Assembly: GCA_020853575.1 (NCBI GenBank)
Contig: JADYYP010000053.1
Coordinates: forward strand, 1-64,000
Direction: 5' to 3'
Source of the DNA: Planctomycetota bacterium
GTDB lineage: Bacteria > Planctomycetota > UBA1135 > GCA-002686595
DNA: 64,000 nucleotides
Positions within the stretch are counted from its first letter, which is position 1, and every line of letters starts with the position of its first letter. The position numbers were made by a program, and so were the translations under genes. Below the pieces are notes generated by a model. That model was not told the origin of the DNA. It did no database searches and was given only the letters and a program-made list of their open reading frames with translations. Positions 47,737 to 59,492 of this stretch are shown here, piece by piece.

Positions 47737-49791
47737 ATGCTGATTCCGCTCCTTGCCTTCGCTCAACAGCTCGCGCGCAGCGTCGAGCACGAGCTGTATC
47801 GCGCGCAACTGGCCGCGGCGCAGTCCGCGCTGCGCTTGTCGGAGCTGGCGGTCGCGCGCTCGTGGCTCGATCAGACCGACCCGGCGCTGCGCGGATTCGA
47901 GTGGCGTGTGAACGACGCGCTGCTCGACGAATCGCTGGCGAGCACGCCCACCGGAGAGTCGACCGTCGATGCCCTCGCCGCCAGCTCCGCCGGTGATTTG
48001 CTCGCTTGCGGACTGTCGAACGGCCATCTCGAGCTGCGCAGCGCCCAGGACCAATCGCTGATCGCCGCGCTCGGCGCGCACCGAGAACGAGTGACCTACG
48101 TGCGCTTCGATCGCGCTGGAGCGCGCTTGGTGAGCGCCTCCTACGACCGCACGGTCAAGCTCTGGGACGTCGCGACGCGCACGCTGCTCGTCGAGTTCGC
48201 GGGTCACGGATACCCGATCGGCGGGGCGAACTTCGCGCCGGGTGGCGAGCTCGTCGCCTCGTGCTCGTACGAGCGCACGCCCGAGCGCGGAGTCGTCGGC
48301 ACGGTCCATCTGTGGAACGCTCACGACGGCGCCCTCGTGCGCACGCTCGAAGGCGGTCGCAAGCCGCTCGTCGGGATCGAGTTCTCGCCCGACGGTCGCA
48401 GGCTCGCCGCAGGGTCGTGGGACTTCTGTGTGTTCGTGTGGAGCGTGGATGGCGGCCCGCCGCTGCAATGCGCGGTGCCCGAAGAGGGCGTGTACAACGC
48501 GGTCGACGACGTGACTTGGAGCGCCGACGGTCGCTTCGTGGTCGCGGCCTCGAAGGACCACACGGCGCGCGTGTGGGACTCCGCGAGCGGCGAGCTCGTC
48601 GCCACCCTGCGCGGACATACCGACTCGGTCTCGAAGCTCGCGCTCGCGCCGGACGGCGCCGTGCTCGCGACAGCGTCCGCCGACGGCGCGACACGCCTGT
48701 GGAACACGGCGGACTGGAGCCTGCGTGCGACGCTCAATGGCCACGCCGACGACGTGCGCAGTGTCGCGTTCTCCGCCGACGGCGCAGTTCTGTTCACGGG
48801 CGCGAGTGACCGCACGTTGCGCACGTGGGATGCGCGCACGACGCGCTACGGGGGTGACGGGTTCACGACCGCCGCCGCGCCATACGTGGCGCGCTACAGT
48901 CCGGACGACCGCTGGATCGCGGTCGCGAGCTACGACGGTCGCATCGAGGTGCGCGACGCGCTCACCTTCGAGAGCGTGCGCGCCTGGCAGGCGCATCCCA
49001 GCACCCAATCGTGTCACGCGCTCGACTGGACGCCGGATGGCAAGCAACTGGTGTCGGGCAGTTGGGAGCCGATCCTGCGCGTGTGGGACGCCGAGCAGGG
49101 CAGCCAACTCGCGGAGCTCGCGCAAGGCGCGCGGACTCTGGCGGCGGACGGCAGCGCCACTTGGACCGGCGATGGCACGTCCGATCTCGACGTCAGCCCC
49201 GACGGGGCGCTGGTTGCGAGCGCCGCCGGCAAGAAGGTCTACCTGTGGGAGCTCGCGACGCGCACCAAGCGGTACGAGTTCAGCGCGCACACGGCGTCGA
49301 CGCTGTCGGTCGCGTTCAGCCCGGATTCGAAGCTGTGCGTCTCCACCGGTCGCGACCGCACGGCGCGTGTCTGGGACGCTGCGAGTGGTGCCCCGCGCTT
49401 CGAAATCGCGGGCTCCGCGCAGGACGTCGCCGACGCACAGTTCACGCCCAACGGAGAGCGTCTCGTCGTCGCCACGCGCGACGGCCACGTGACGCTGCAC
49501 GACGCGCACGATGGCCGGCTGCTGCGCTCGCTCGTCCGCCTGCGCCACGGCATCGACCACATCCAGATCGCACCGGACGCGCGCCGCGTCGCCGCCGCGT
49601 CGAATGTCGTGGCGCTGATCGATCTCGAGCGCGAGGGCCTGGTGGGAGAGCTGCGCCCGCATCGCGAGCATCCCTACAACCTCGACTTCGACCGCGCCGG
49701 GCTGCGCCTGGTGTCGTGCTCGACCGACCGCACGATCGCCGTGTCCGACACACGGCCGTTGCGCCAGCGCTCGAGCGGCGCGCGCCGCTGA
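47737..49791 (+). CDS. WD40 repeat protein
   Basis: 684 residues. The N-terminus is hydrophobic (LIPLLAFAQQLARS), either a weak signal or part of a helix. It is followed by YRAQLAAAQSALRLSELAVARSWLDQTDPALRGFEWR, the linker that normally joins a kinase to WD40 repeats in planctomycete Ser/Thr kinases, but no kinase is present. About 12 WD40 repeats follow, ending in motifs such as TVKLWDVATR, TARVWDSASG, TLRTWDARTT and TARVWDAASG. These make one or two beta-propellers for protein-protein contact. It may be a detached receptor-like half of a kinase system. It lies 12 bp after the broken SRPBCC gene and may be transcribed with it. Confidence 0.85.
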   Translation: MLIPLLAFAQQLARSVEHELYRAQLAAAQSALRLSELAVARSWLDQTDPALRGFEWRVNDALLDESLASTPTGESTVDALAASSAGDLLACGLSNGHLELRSAQDQSLIAALGAHRERVTYVRFDRAGARLVSASYDRTVKLWDVATRTLLVEFAGHGYPIGGANFAPGGELVASCSYERTPERGVVGTVHLWNAHDGALVRTLEGGRKPLVGIEFSPDGRRLAAGSWDFCVFVWSVDGGPPLQCAVPEEGVYNAVDDVTWSADGRFVVAASKDHTARVWDSASGELVATLRGHTDSVSKLALAPDGAVLATASADGATRLWNTADWSLRATLNGHADDVRSVAFSADGAVLFTGASDRTLRTWDARTTRYGGDGFTTAAAPYVARYSPDDRWIAVASYDGRIEVRDALTFESVRAWQAHPSTQSCHALDWTPDGKQLVSGSWEPILRVWDAEQGSQLAELAQGARTLAADGSATWTGDGTSDLDVSPDGALVASAAGKKVYLWELATRTKRYEFSAHTASTLSVAFSPDSKLCVSTGRDRTARVWDAASGAPRFEIAGSAQDVADAQFTPNGERLVVATRDGHVTLHDAHDGRLLRSLVRLRHGIDHIQIAPDARRVAAASNVVALIDLEREGLVGELRPHREHPYNLDFDRAGLRLVSCSTDRTIAVSDTRPLRQRSSGARR

Positions 49792-49922
49792 GCGGCTCGC
49801 TCAAGCCCGAACGCCCGCGTGACCGATACGGTGCCAGAGCATTTTTTTCAGGCTCGAGCCGCCCCACAGGCGCTGCAGCGCGCGCGGCCTACGAGGCACA
49901 GGCGCACTCGCACCGTACCCCG

Positions 49923-50438
49923 ATGACCAACATCCAGCGCACTCTGATCAAGGACGACGGCCAGCACGTCGTGCTCGCCTACAACCACTACCTGGGGCTC
50001 GTGTTCGTGGCCTTCGCGTTCATCCCGATGCTCGTGCCCTTCAAGGCGACGTCGGGTGCGCTGGGCAACGCCGTGACCTCCGGAGGCGCAGCGCTGTTCG
50101 CCGTCGTCGGAAGCGTGCTGTTCCTGCGCCGCAACGCGCTCGCATTGAACTTCCGCACGCGCCGTTTCGTGCTGACCAAGGGCTTCTGGCCGCGGCCGTC
50201 GCGGCACGAGGGTTCGTTCGAGCACATCCGCGCCATCGACCTCTTCGAGCGGCGGCACGGCCGCAAGCGTCCGACGTACGAAGTGCGCATCTTGATCGAT
50301 CGCGAGAGCGCCGCCTTCCCGTTCTTCGAGAGCCCCGATCGCGAGGAAGCGCTCGACGAGCTGCACCGCTGGCAAGCGCGCTTCGCCCACTCGTTGCCCA
50401 AGCCGACGCCCCAGCCCACGCAGCGCCACGCGGCCTGA
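49923..50438 (+). CDS. Small membrane protein of unknown function
   Basis: 171 residues. Two transmembrane helices near the N-terminus (LGLVFVAFAFIPMLVPF, SGGAALFAVVGSVLFL) are followed by a cytoplasmic domain of about 100 residues (ALALNFRTRRFVLTKGFWP, HIRAIDLFERRHGRKRPTYEVRIL) that resembles PH-like bacterial domains. No specific family was recognised. It is preceded by 131 bp with a T-run but no stem, and followed by a stretch containing the subtilase terminator. Confidence 0.6.
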   Translation: MTNIQRTLIKDDGQHVVLAYNHYLGLVFVAFAFIPMLVPFKATSGALGNAVTSGGAALFAVVGSVLFLRRNALALNFRTRRFVLTKGFWPRPSRHEGSFEHIRAIDLFERRHGRKRPTYEVRILIDRESAAFPFFESPDREEALDELHRWQARFAHSLPKPTPQPTQRHAA

Positions 50439-50531
50439 CCGCGCGCGCCGGCCCCGCACCTTCAGCCTCGACCGCTCTCAAGCGATCGAGGCCGGCCGCC
50501 CAAGAAAGGCGCCCGGCCCCGCACAATTCAA

Positions 50532-50568
50532 ACCTGTCAGCGTGATCCGTCAGGAGTGCTTGACAGGT
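50532..50568 (-). terminator. Terminator hairpin after the first subtilase gene
   Basis: Perfect eight-base arms ACCTGTCA (50532-50539) and TGACAGGT (50561-50568) around a 21-base loop. On the minus strand the hairpin comes nine bases after the stop of the subtilase gene and is followed by TTTGAATTG. Confidence 0.5.
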
Positions 50569-50577
50569 CCACCCATA

Positions 50578-53043
50578 TCAGGGAGTGACGGTGAATTCGA
50601 GACCGTCGGTCAGGTTGGTCGTGCCCGGCGCGGGCGGATCGCGGAACCAGCCTTGCGCTTGGACGACTTGTCCGGCGCTGAACGGATTGCCGAGCGCGCC
50701 CGGATGCGTCGCGCGGTAGCTGTTCCAGTCGATCGACAGCACGCCGTCGCAAAGGCCCGTCGTACCTCCGGAGTTGGTCGCGGACATGCGCTGCACCGGT
50801 GCCTTCACGCACAGGAAGCTGCCGCTGCCCGGAGCCCAGATGCCAGAGTGCCGGCCACTCAAGCCATAGAACAGGATGCCCTGCTTGTTGCCTTCGACGT
50901 AGTCCGCGCGCAGCACGAAACCCGAGGCCGCGGTCGCGCTCGCCAAACCGACAGCGGACATCTCGGGAATGCAGAAGTTCGAGGTCAATCCGGCGGTGCA
51001 ATAGTTCGTCGGATTCGACGAGCCGCCCGCGCCGTCGAGCACGTCACCGGTGATGCACAAGCCGTAGCCCTGGTTGGGCGTCGGGACGTTGGTGGCGTTG
51101 ACGGTGATGCTCCACACGCCGACGGCAGGCGCTTGGAGCGCGACGCGCTCGACATTGTTCTTGAGGTCGGCCGTGCCACCGCTCGAGGACCACGACGCGC
51201 TGAACACGTTGCCGAGGTAGACCGTGTTCGTCGGGCTGGTGACGACCAAGTCGAGGTTGTTGATCACTGGATTCGACGCGTTGACCGTGCCCGGCGCATC
51301 GTGGAAGGCGAGCGTGATTTCCAACGGCGTCGTGCTCGAGACGACACTGATCTGCTTGGTCACCGACTGGCCCGTCGTGAGGCCGTTGGCCTTGCGCACG
51401 TCGACCACGAGCATCTTGCTCGTGTCGCCCGCGAGGTGCAGCGACTCGTCGAGATTGATGCGGCCCCAGCCCTCTTGATTGCTCGGGTAGCCGGTGATGC
51501 CGGTCATGTTCTGCGAGGTGTTGACCAGCACTGCCTTGACCAGCGCGCCCGTGGGCGTGAACGCGTTGCCCGGCACCGCGACGCCCGTCGGATAGAAGCC
51601 GTCCATGAAGTACTCACGCACCAGGGCGCCCGCTGCCGTGGCTGACGGGCTCGCCATGCTGGTGCCGGTCATCGAGGTCGTGCCGCAGGAGCCGGTGCTG
51701 GCCGAAGTGATGCCGCAGCCCGGCGTGAACACCTCGGGCTTGCGCCGCCCATCGGCGGTCGGACCGGTGCCGCCCGAGCAGAAGTTGTTGGCGCTCGAAC
51801 CGTCGTTCGACGCTCCCACCGCCAGCAGGTTCTTGGCGTTCTCCGGGTTCTTGAGCGACGAGGTGTTGGTCACCGCGAAGAACACGAGGTTGTCCTCGTT
51901 GTTCCACTGGAAGGTGTCGATCGAGTTGCACAGCGTGTTGTAGGCCGTGGTCGAGTCGTCGCCCCACGAGTTGGTGTGCGTGCGCGCGCCGTTCGTGGCG
52001 TGCGTGCTCGCCACGCTGTTGAAGCTGCTGATCGGGTATTCCGTGTGGGCGATCTTCGCGAGGTACGCCAACCCGCGGCCCGCGGTCGAGCCGTTGACCG
52101 GTTGCGCGTTGCCGGCCGAGGTGCCCGCGGTGTGCGTGCCATGGCTGTCCGCGCTGCCACTGCCGTTCAGGTAGACGATCTTGCGGTGCGTCGCTCCGAT
52201 CGGTGCGCCGCTGGGATCGGAGAAGTAGCACGAGCTCGACGACATCAGGCCGTCGATGTGACCGATGACCTGGCCCTGGCCATTGATGCCGTTGGTCCAC
52301 AGGCGCGTGTCGTTCGACGTGAAGGTCTGCACCACCCAGGCGACGCTGTCGTTGCGCAGCGTGAGCTCGGGTGCCGGCTCGACCCATTGCACGTCGTGCG
52401 CGCGCGCCAGATTGCGCGCTTCGACCGGTGTCGCGACGGCGTGCACGATCCAGCGGCCGTATTCGTCGAAGCTCTCGAGCACCGCGACGCCATTCGCCTC
52501 GAGCTGCGCACGCAAGGTTTCGAGCGGCACGCCCTGGAAGCCGGTGACGACGATCTTGCGCGGTGCGAGCGCGAGCTCGGGATCCGCCGATGCGCGGCGC
52601 AGGCGCGCTTCGAGTCGATAGGCGGGATGGAACGCGCCGCTCCACACCACATCCGCTAGGCCCGCGACCAGCTCGCGCTGTTCGGGGGTGCCGCGCACGA
52701 TGAAGGCGAAGTTCGGCACGTAATCGAGCAGCTCCGCGCCGGTCGCGGCAACGTTCGCACGCAGCGTGTCGGTGATGACGCCTGAGAACTGCGCCAGGAA
52801 GTAGCCCTTCGAATCGGCGGAGTCCGCTTCGGCCCGCAGGTCCGCGCTCATCGCGGGTTCACCCTGACGGGTGTCGAAGCCCGAGAACGCGAGTGAGATC
52901 CAGCGCGGATGCTCGGCCAGCGCGTTGGCTTCCTCGAACGACAGCGGAGCCTCGTCGGCGTTGGGCAACAGCGGGGCCTGGGCGAGCGCGCGACCGAGAG
53001 ACAGCGCGGCGAGGGCGATCGCCGCGGAGGTGATGGACTTCAT
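50578..53043 (-). CDS. Secreted S8 (subtilisin-like) serine protease with shared C-terminal domain
   Basis: 821 residues from MKSITSAAIALAALS, with AGGATC as ribosome-binding site. Catalytic triad: Asp264 in GHIDG, His301 in DSHGTHTAG, Ser462 in GTSMASPS. Residues 25-230 form a propeptide-like region (YFLAQFSGVITDTLRANVAA, GAELLDYVPNFAFIVRG). After the protease comes a beta-barrel like that of KP-43 proteases (LAFHDAPGTVNASNPVINNL, DLVVTSPTNTVYLGNVF). The last 142 residues (nt 50581-51006) are the shared four-cysteine domain, ending FRDPPAPGTTNL...FTVTP. A tandem paralog lies directly upstream. It degrades extracellular proteins or processes surface proteins. Confidence 0.93.
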   Translation of the reverse strand: MKSITSAAIALAALSLGRALAQAPLLPNADEAPLSFEEANALAEHPRWISLAFSGFDTRQGEPAMSADLRAEADSADSKGYFLAQFSGVITDTLRANVAATGAELLDYVPNFAFIVRGTPEQRELVAGLADVVWSGAFHPAYRLEARLRRASADPELALAPRKIVVTGFQGVPLETLRAQLEANGVAVLESFDEYGRWIVHAVATPVEARNLARAHDVQWVEPAPELTLRNDSVAWVVQTFTSNDTRLWTNGINGQGQVIGHIDGLMSSSSCYFSDPSGAPIGATHRKIVYLNGSGSADSHGTHTAGTSAGNAQPVNGSTAGRGLAYLAKIAHTEYPISSFNSVASTHATNGARTHTNSWGDDSTTAYNTLCNSIDTFQWNNEDNLVFFAVTNTSSLKNPENAKNLLAVGASNDGSSANNFCSGGTGPTADGRRKPEVFTPGCGITSASTGSCGTTSMTGTSMASPSATAAGALVREYFMDGFYPTGVAVPGNAFTPTGALVKAVLVNTSQNMTGITGYPSNQEGWGRINLDESLHLAGDTSKMLVVDVRKANGLTTGQSVTKQISVVSSTTPLEITLAFHDAPGTVNASNPVINNLDLVVTSPTNTVYLGNVFSASWSSSGGTADLKNNVERVALQAPAVGVWSITVNATNVPTPNQGYGLCITGDVLDGAGGSSNPTNYCTAGLTSNFCIPEMSAVGLASATAASGFVLRADYVEGNKQGILFYGLSGRHSGIWAPGSGSFLCVKAPVQRMSATNSGGTTGLCDGVLSIDWNSYRATHPGALGNPFSAGQVVQAQGWFRDPPAPGTTNLTDGLEFTVTP

Positions 53044-53149
53044 GGGGATCCTGACGCCGAAGAGGTTCGAGCGTGCGGTGATGCGCCGCACGCTTCGTGC
53101 GTTGCGACGCACGGGCAGCGCGAGGTGTTCGCTCGCACTCCGGCTGATT

Positions 53150-55594
53150 TCACGGTTGAACGATGAACTCGATTGCGTTGGACAGGTTGCCTTGACCGGG
53201 CGCCAACGGGTCGCGGAACCAGGCCTGTGCGTCGACGACCAATCCTGGAACGATCGGAGTGCCGAGCGCGCCGGGGCGGTTGGCGACGAAGGCGTTCCAG
53301 TCGATCGACAGCAACCCGTCGCACCCGCCCAGAGTTCCGCCGGAGTTCTGCGCAGCGGTGCGTTGGAGCGGCTGCCGCACGCACTGCACGCTCGAGTTGC
53401 CGGGATGCCACGCGAGCGCGACTCGTCCGGTCACGCCATAGAACACGACACCCTGGCGCTGGCCCTCGACGTTCGACGCGGAGACCGTGAAGCCCGCGGC
53501 GGCGCCCGCGCGCGCGACGCCGGCGGTGGTCATCGTCGGGCTGCACAGATTGGTGGTCATCGGCGTGGAGCAGTACGACACCGGCGACGAGGTGCCTCCG
53601 AACGCGAGATCGCCGTTGGCGCACAGCGCGAAACCCTGAGGTCCCTGGGCGACGTTGGTCGCGTGCACGTGCACGCTCCACGCGCCGACCTCGGGTGCGG
53701 CGAACACGCAACGTTCCAGGTTGTTCTTCGGGTCCGCCGCGCCGCCGCTGATCGACACTCCAGCGGCGAAGACGTTGCCTCGGTACACCACGTTGGAGGG
53801 CGAGACGAGCTCGAGGTCGAGGTCGTTGACCACCGGGTTCGAGGCGTTGAGCGTGCCGGGCGCGTCGGTGAACGCGAGCGTGATCGCGAAGGGCGCGCTC
53901 GATTGCACGTGCAGCGTGTAGCTCGCCGTGTCGCCCGTCGAAAGCCCGTTCGCGCGGCGTGCCTCGGCGACGAACAGCTTGCTCGCATCGCCGACGAAAT
54001 ACAGCGCCTGGTCCAGGTTGATGCGGCCCCAGCCCTCGAAGTCGCTGGGATAACCGGCGATGCCCGTCACGTCCTGCGCGGAGTTGACCAGCACGGCCTT
54101 GATCAAGGCTCCCGATGGGACGCGCGCGTCGCTCGGTGTCGCCACCCCGCGCGGGTGGAAGCCGCTCTCGAAGTACTGGCGCACCAGCGCGGCCGCAGCC
54201 GCGGCCGAGGGCGTCGCCATGCTCGTGCCGTTGAGCGTGGTCGTCGCGCACGCGCCCGTCGCCGCCGACACCACGTTGCAGCCGGGCGTCATCAGGTCGG
54301 GCTTGCGGCGTCCGTCCGCGGTCGGCCCGGTGCCTCCGAAACACTGGCCGCCGGCAGCGATCCCGTTCTGCGTGGCACCGACGGCGACGTGGTTCTTCGC
54401 GTTGTCGGGGTTGGTGATGAACGCGCCGTTGGAGATCGAGAACAGCACGAGCTCGTCCTCGTTGGCCCACTGGTAAGCGTCGACGGACTGCGCGAGCGCG
54501 TTGTACGCCGTGGTCGTGTCGTCACCCCAGGAGTTGGTGTGCACCCGCGCGCCGTGGGACGAGTGCGTCGCAGCCGCGCCCGCGAACGACGTCACGGGGA
54601 AGTCGGTGTGCGCGAGCTTCGCCATGTAGGCCAGTCCGCGTCCCGAGGTCGAGCCCGTGATCGGGGCCGCGTCGCCGGCCGCGGTGCACGCGGTGTGCGT
54701 GCCGTGCGTGTCCGCACCGCTCGCGTTCGAGTACACGATCTTGCGGTGCATCGGACCGATCGGAGTGTTGAGCGGATCGCGGAACCAACAGGGCGTCGAG
54801 GTGAACGGCCCGTCGATGTGGCCGAGCACCTGACCTTCGCCGTGCAACCCCAGGCTCCACAGGCGCGTGTTGCCGTTCTGGTTGGTCTGCACCACCCAGG
54901 CGACGTTGTTGTTGCGCAGCTCGGGCGCGCTGGCCGGCTCGATCCACTGCACGCTGCGCTCGCGTGCGAGCGCGCGCGCGCGAGCAGCAGAGGCGCGCAG
55001 GCGCACGAACCAGCGCCCGAACTCGGAGTAGGTCTCGACGACTTGCGCTCCCTGCGCTTGCGCGGCGCTCTCGAGCTCGGCCCGTTCGCCGCCCGCGAAG
55101 CCGACGGCGACGAGCTCGAGCGGCGCGACCGCGAGCAAGGGCTCGAGCGATGCCCAGCGCAGCCGCGGATCGAGGCGGTAGGCGGGATGCAGCTCGGAGC
55201 TCCACACGGTCTCGACGAGGCGTTCGAGCGCCGCGCGCTGCATCGCATCGGCGCGCACGATGTAGGCGTGGTTGGGCACGTAGTCGAGGAGCTGCGCCCC
55301 AGTCCGAGCGATGCGTCGCCGCGCCGCGCTCGTCAACGGGCCGTCGAACTGCGCCAAGAAGTACGTCGGTCCGGCCGCCTGCAGCGAGCTGGAACGCAGG
55401 TCGTCGGGCAGTGTCGGTTCGTTCTCGCGGGTGTCGAACTCGGCGCACGCGAGAGACAGCCAGCGCGGCTCGCGCGCCAGCTCGCACGCCTCGTCGAACG
55501 ACAAGCGCGTCGGTCCGATCGGCGGCAATGCGCCTTGGGCGGCCGCGGCGCCGGTGAGGGCTGCGCACAGCGCGAGACGAGGGAGCCATCGCAT
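53150..55594 (-). CDS. Second secreted S8 serine protease with shared C-terminal domain
   Basis: 814 residues from MRWLPRLALCAALTG, with a clear signal peptide. Triad: Asp261 in GHIDGPF, His297 in DTHGTHTAC, Ser458 in GTSMATPS. The domain order is the same as in the gene 106 bp downstream: propeptide-like region, protease, KP-43-type beta-barrel (LAFTDAPGTLNASNPVVNDL), then the shared C-terminal domain (nt 53153-53578) ending FRDPLAPGQGNL...FIVQP. The two are clearly tandem duplicates that have diverged; this one has more Arg and Ala in the propeptide and a slightly degenerate C-terminal domain. Both are possible targets for the serpin encoded at 3470, though nothing in the sequence proves it. 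Confidence 0.93.
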   Translation of the reverse strand: MRWLPRLALCAALTGAAAAQGALPPIGPTRLSFDEACELAREPRWLSLACAEFDTRENEPTLPDDLRSSSLQAAGPTYFLAQFDGPLTSAARRRIARTGAQLLDYVPNHAYIVRADAMQRAALERLVETVWSSELHPAYRLDPRLRWASLEPLLAVAPLELVAVGFAGGERAELESAAQAQGAQVVETYSEFGRWFVRLRASAARARALARERSVQWIEPASAPELRNNNVAWVVQTNQNGNTRLWSLGLHGEGQVLGHIDGPFTSTPCWFRDPLNTPIGPMHRKIVYSNASGADTHGTHTACTAAGDAAPITGSTSGRGLAYMAKLAHTDFPVTSFAGAAATHSSHGARVHTNSWGDDTTTAYNALAQSVDAYQWANEDELVLFSISNGAFITNPDNAKNHVAVGATQNGIAAGGQCFGGTGPTADGRRKPDLMTPGCNVVSAATGACATTTLNGTSMATPSAAAAAALVRQYFESGFHPRGVATPSDARVPSGALIKAVLVNSAQDVTGIAGYPSDFEGWGRINLDQALYFVGDASKLFVAEARRANGLSTGDTASYTLHVQSSAPFAITLAFTDAPGTLNASNPVVNDLDLELVSPSNVVYRGNVFAAGVSISGGAADPKNNLERCVFAAPEVGAWSVHVHATNVAQGPQGFALCANGDLAFGGTSSPVSYCSTPMTTNLCSPTMTTAGVARAGAAAGFTVSASNVEGQRQGVVFYGVTGRVALAWHPGNSSVQCVRQPLQRTAAQNSGGTLGGCDGLLSIDWNAFVANRPGALGTPIVPGLVVDAQAWFRDPLAPGQGNLSNAIEFIVQP

Positions 55595-56007
55595 GGTGTC
55601 GTGCAGAGCAGTTGGACGGCCGGCAGCCTGGCCTGGATCGCCCAACTTGGAAACTTATCCGGTAACGCGCTCCGCGGTCGGCGCCGTGCTCCGAGAACCG
55701 CCGCGGTAGGTGTTCGCGGCCGAAACACCGCCGTTGGCTGGAGTTTCGCGGTCGCCCGCTCCGGCCTGGTCGGCCGTTTTTTCCGGATTCGCGTCACCGA
55801 ATTCGAGCTCCGCGACAACTCCCTCCCGACTCGGTTCACCGGACCGGGTACGGGGGGCCTTGGGGCCTTGAGGGATTTTGGTCGCAACGGATGCGGGGCG
55901 CGGGCGTGCAGCAATGCACTCTCGCGCCTCGCGCTTTGCCGCGCGCCCGATCCGGGCCGTCGAACGGACCGGCTCCAGTCGAAGCCGCGCAGCCGCGTGC
56001 TCGCGGA
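55595..56007. other. Intergenic region between carB and the second subtilase
   Basis: 413 bp without a credible gene. It contains a small plus-strand terminator-like element (55762-55782), although both flanking genes run on the minus strand. A promoter for the subtilase should lie in the first 100 bp; none is clear. Confidence 0.4.
55762..55782 (+). terminator. Plus-strand intrinsic terminator-like hairpin in a minus-strand gap
   Basis: CGGCC-TGGTC-GGCCG (55762-55776) is followed by six T (55777-55782), a compact rho-independent terminator on the plus strand. No plus-strand gene precedes it, so it may end an antisense or small RNA, or be chance. Confidence 0.4.
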
Positions 56008-59250
<3,243 letters not shown>

Positions 59251-59492
59251 GGGCGTGGGTGGAAAGGAGGCGCGGCGGCGGCAGCCGGGGATGAGGGAGG
59301 CTTCCTTCCCAGAGCGAACGTCCGGGTTCGAAGCCGCGAGATTTAAGCACCGCGCAGCCCCGCTGTCGATCGCGGCGCGACTTCCCCGAGCCAACCGCGC
59401 TCGAAATTCCGCCGGCGCGCTTGGGAACGGCTCGCGCGCCAACCGAAAAGCGGCCCGAGCCCCTCTCTCGACCCCACGGACTGCTCCACCCC

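Noticed and set aside
49842..49848. A seven-T run after the WD40 gene as a terminator.
   Set aside because: No stable stem precedes it.
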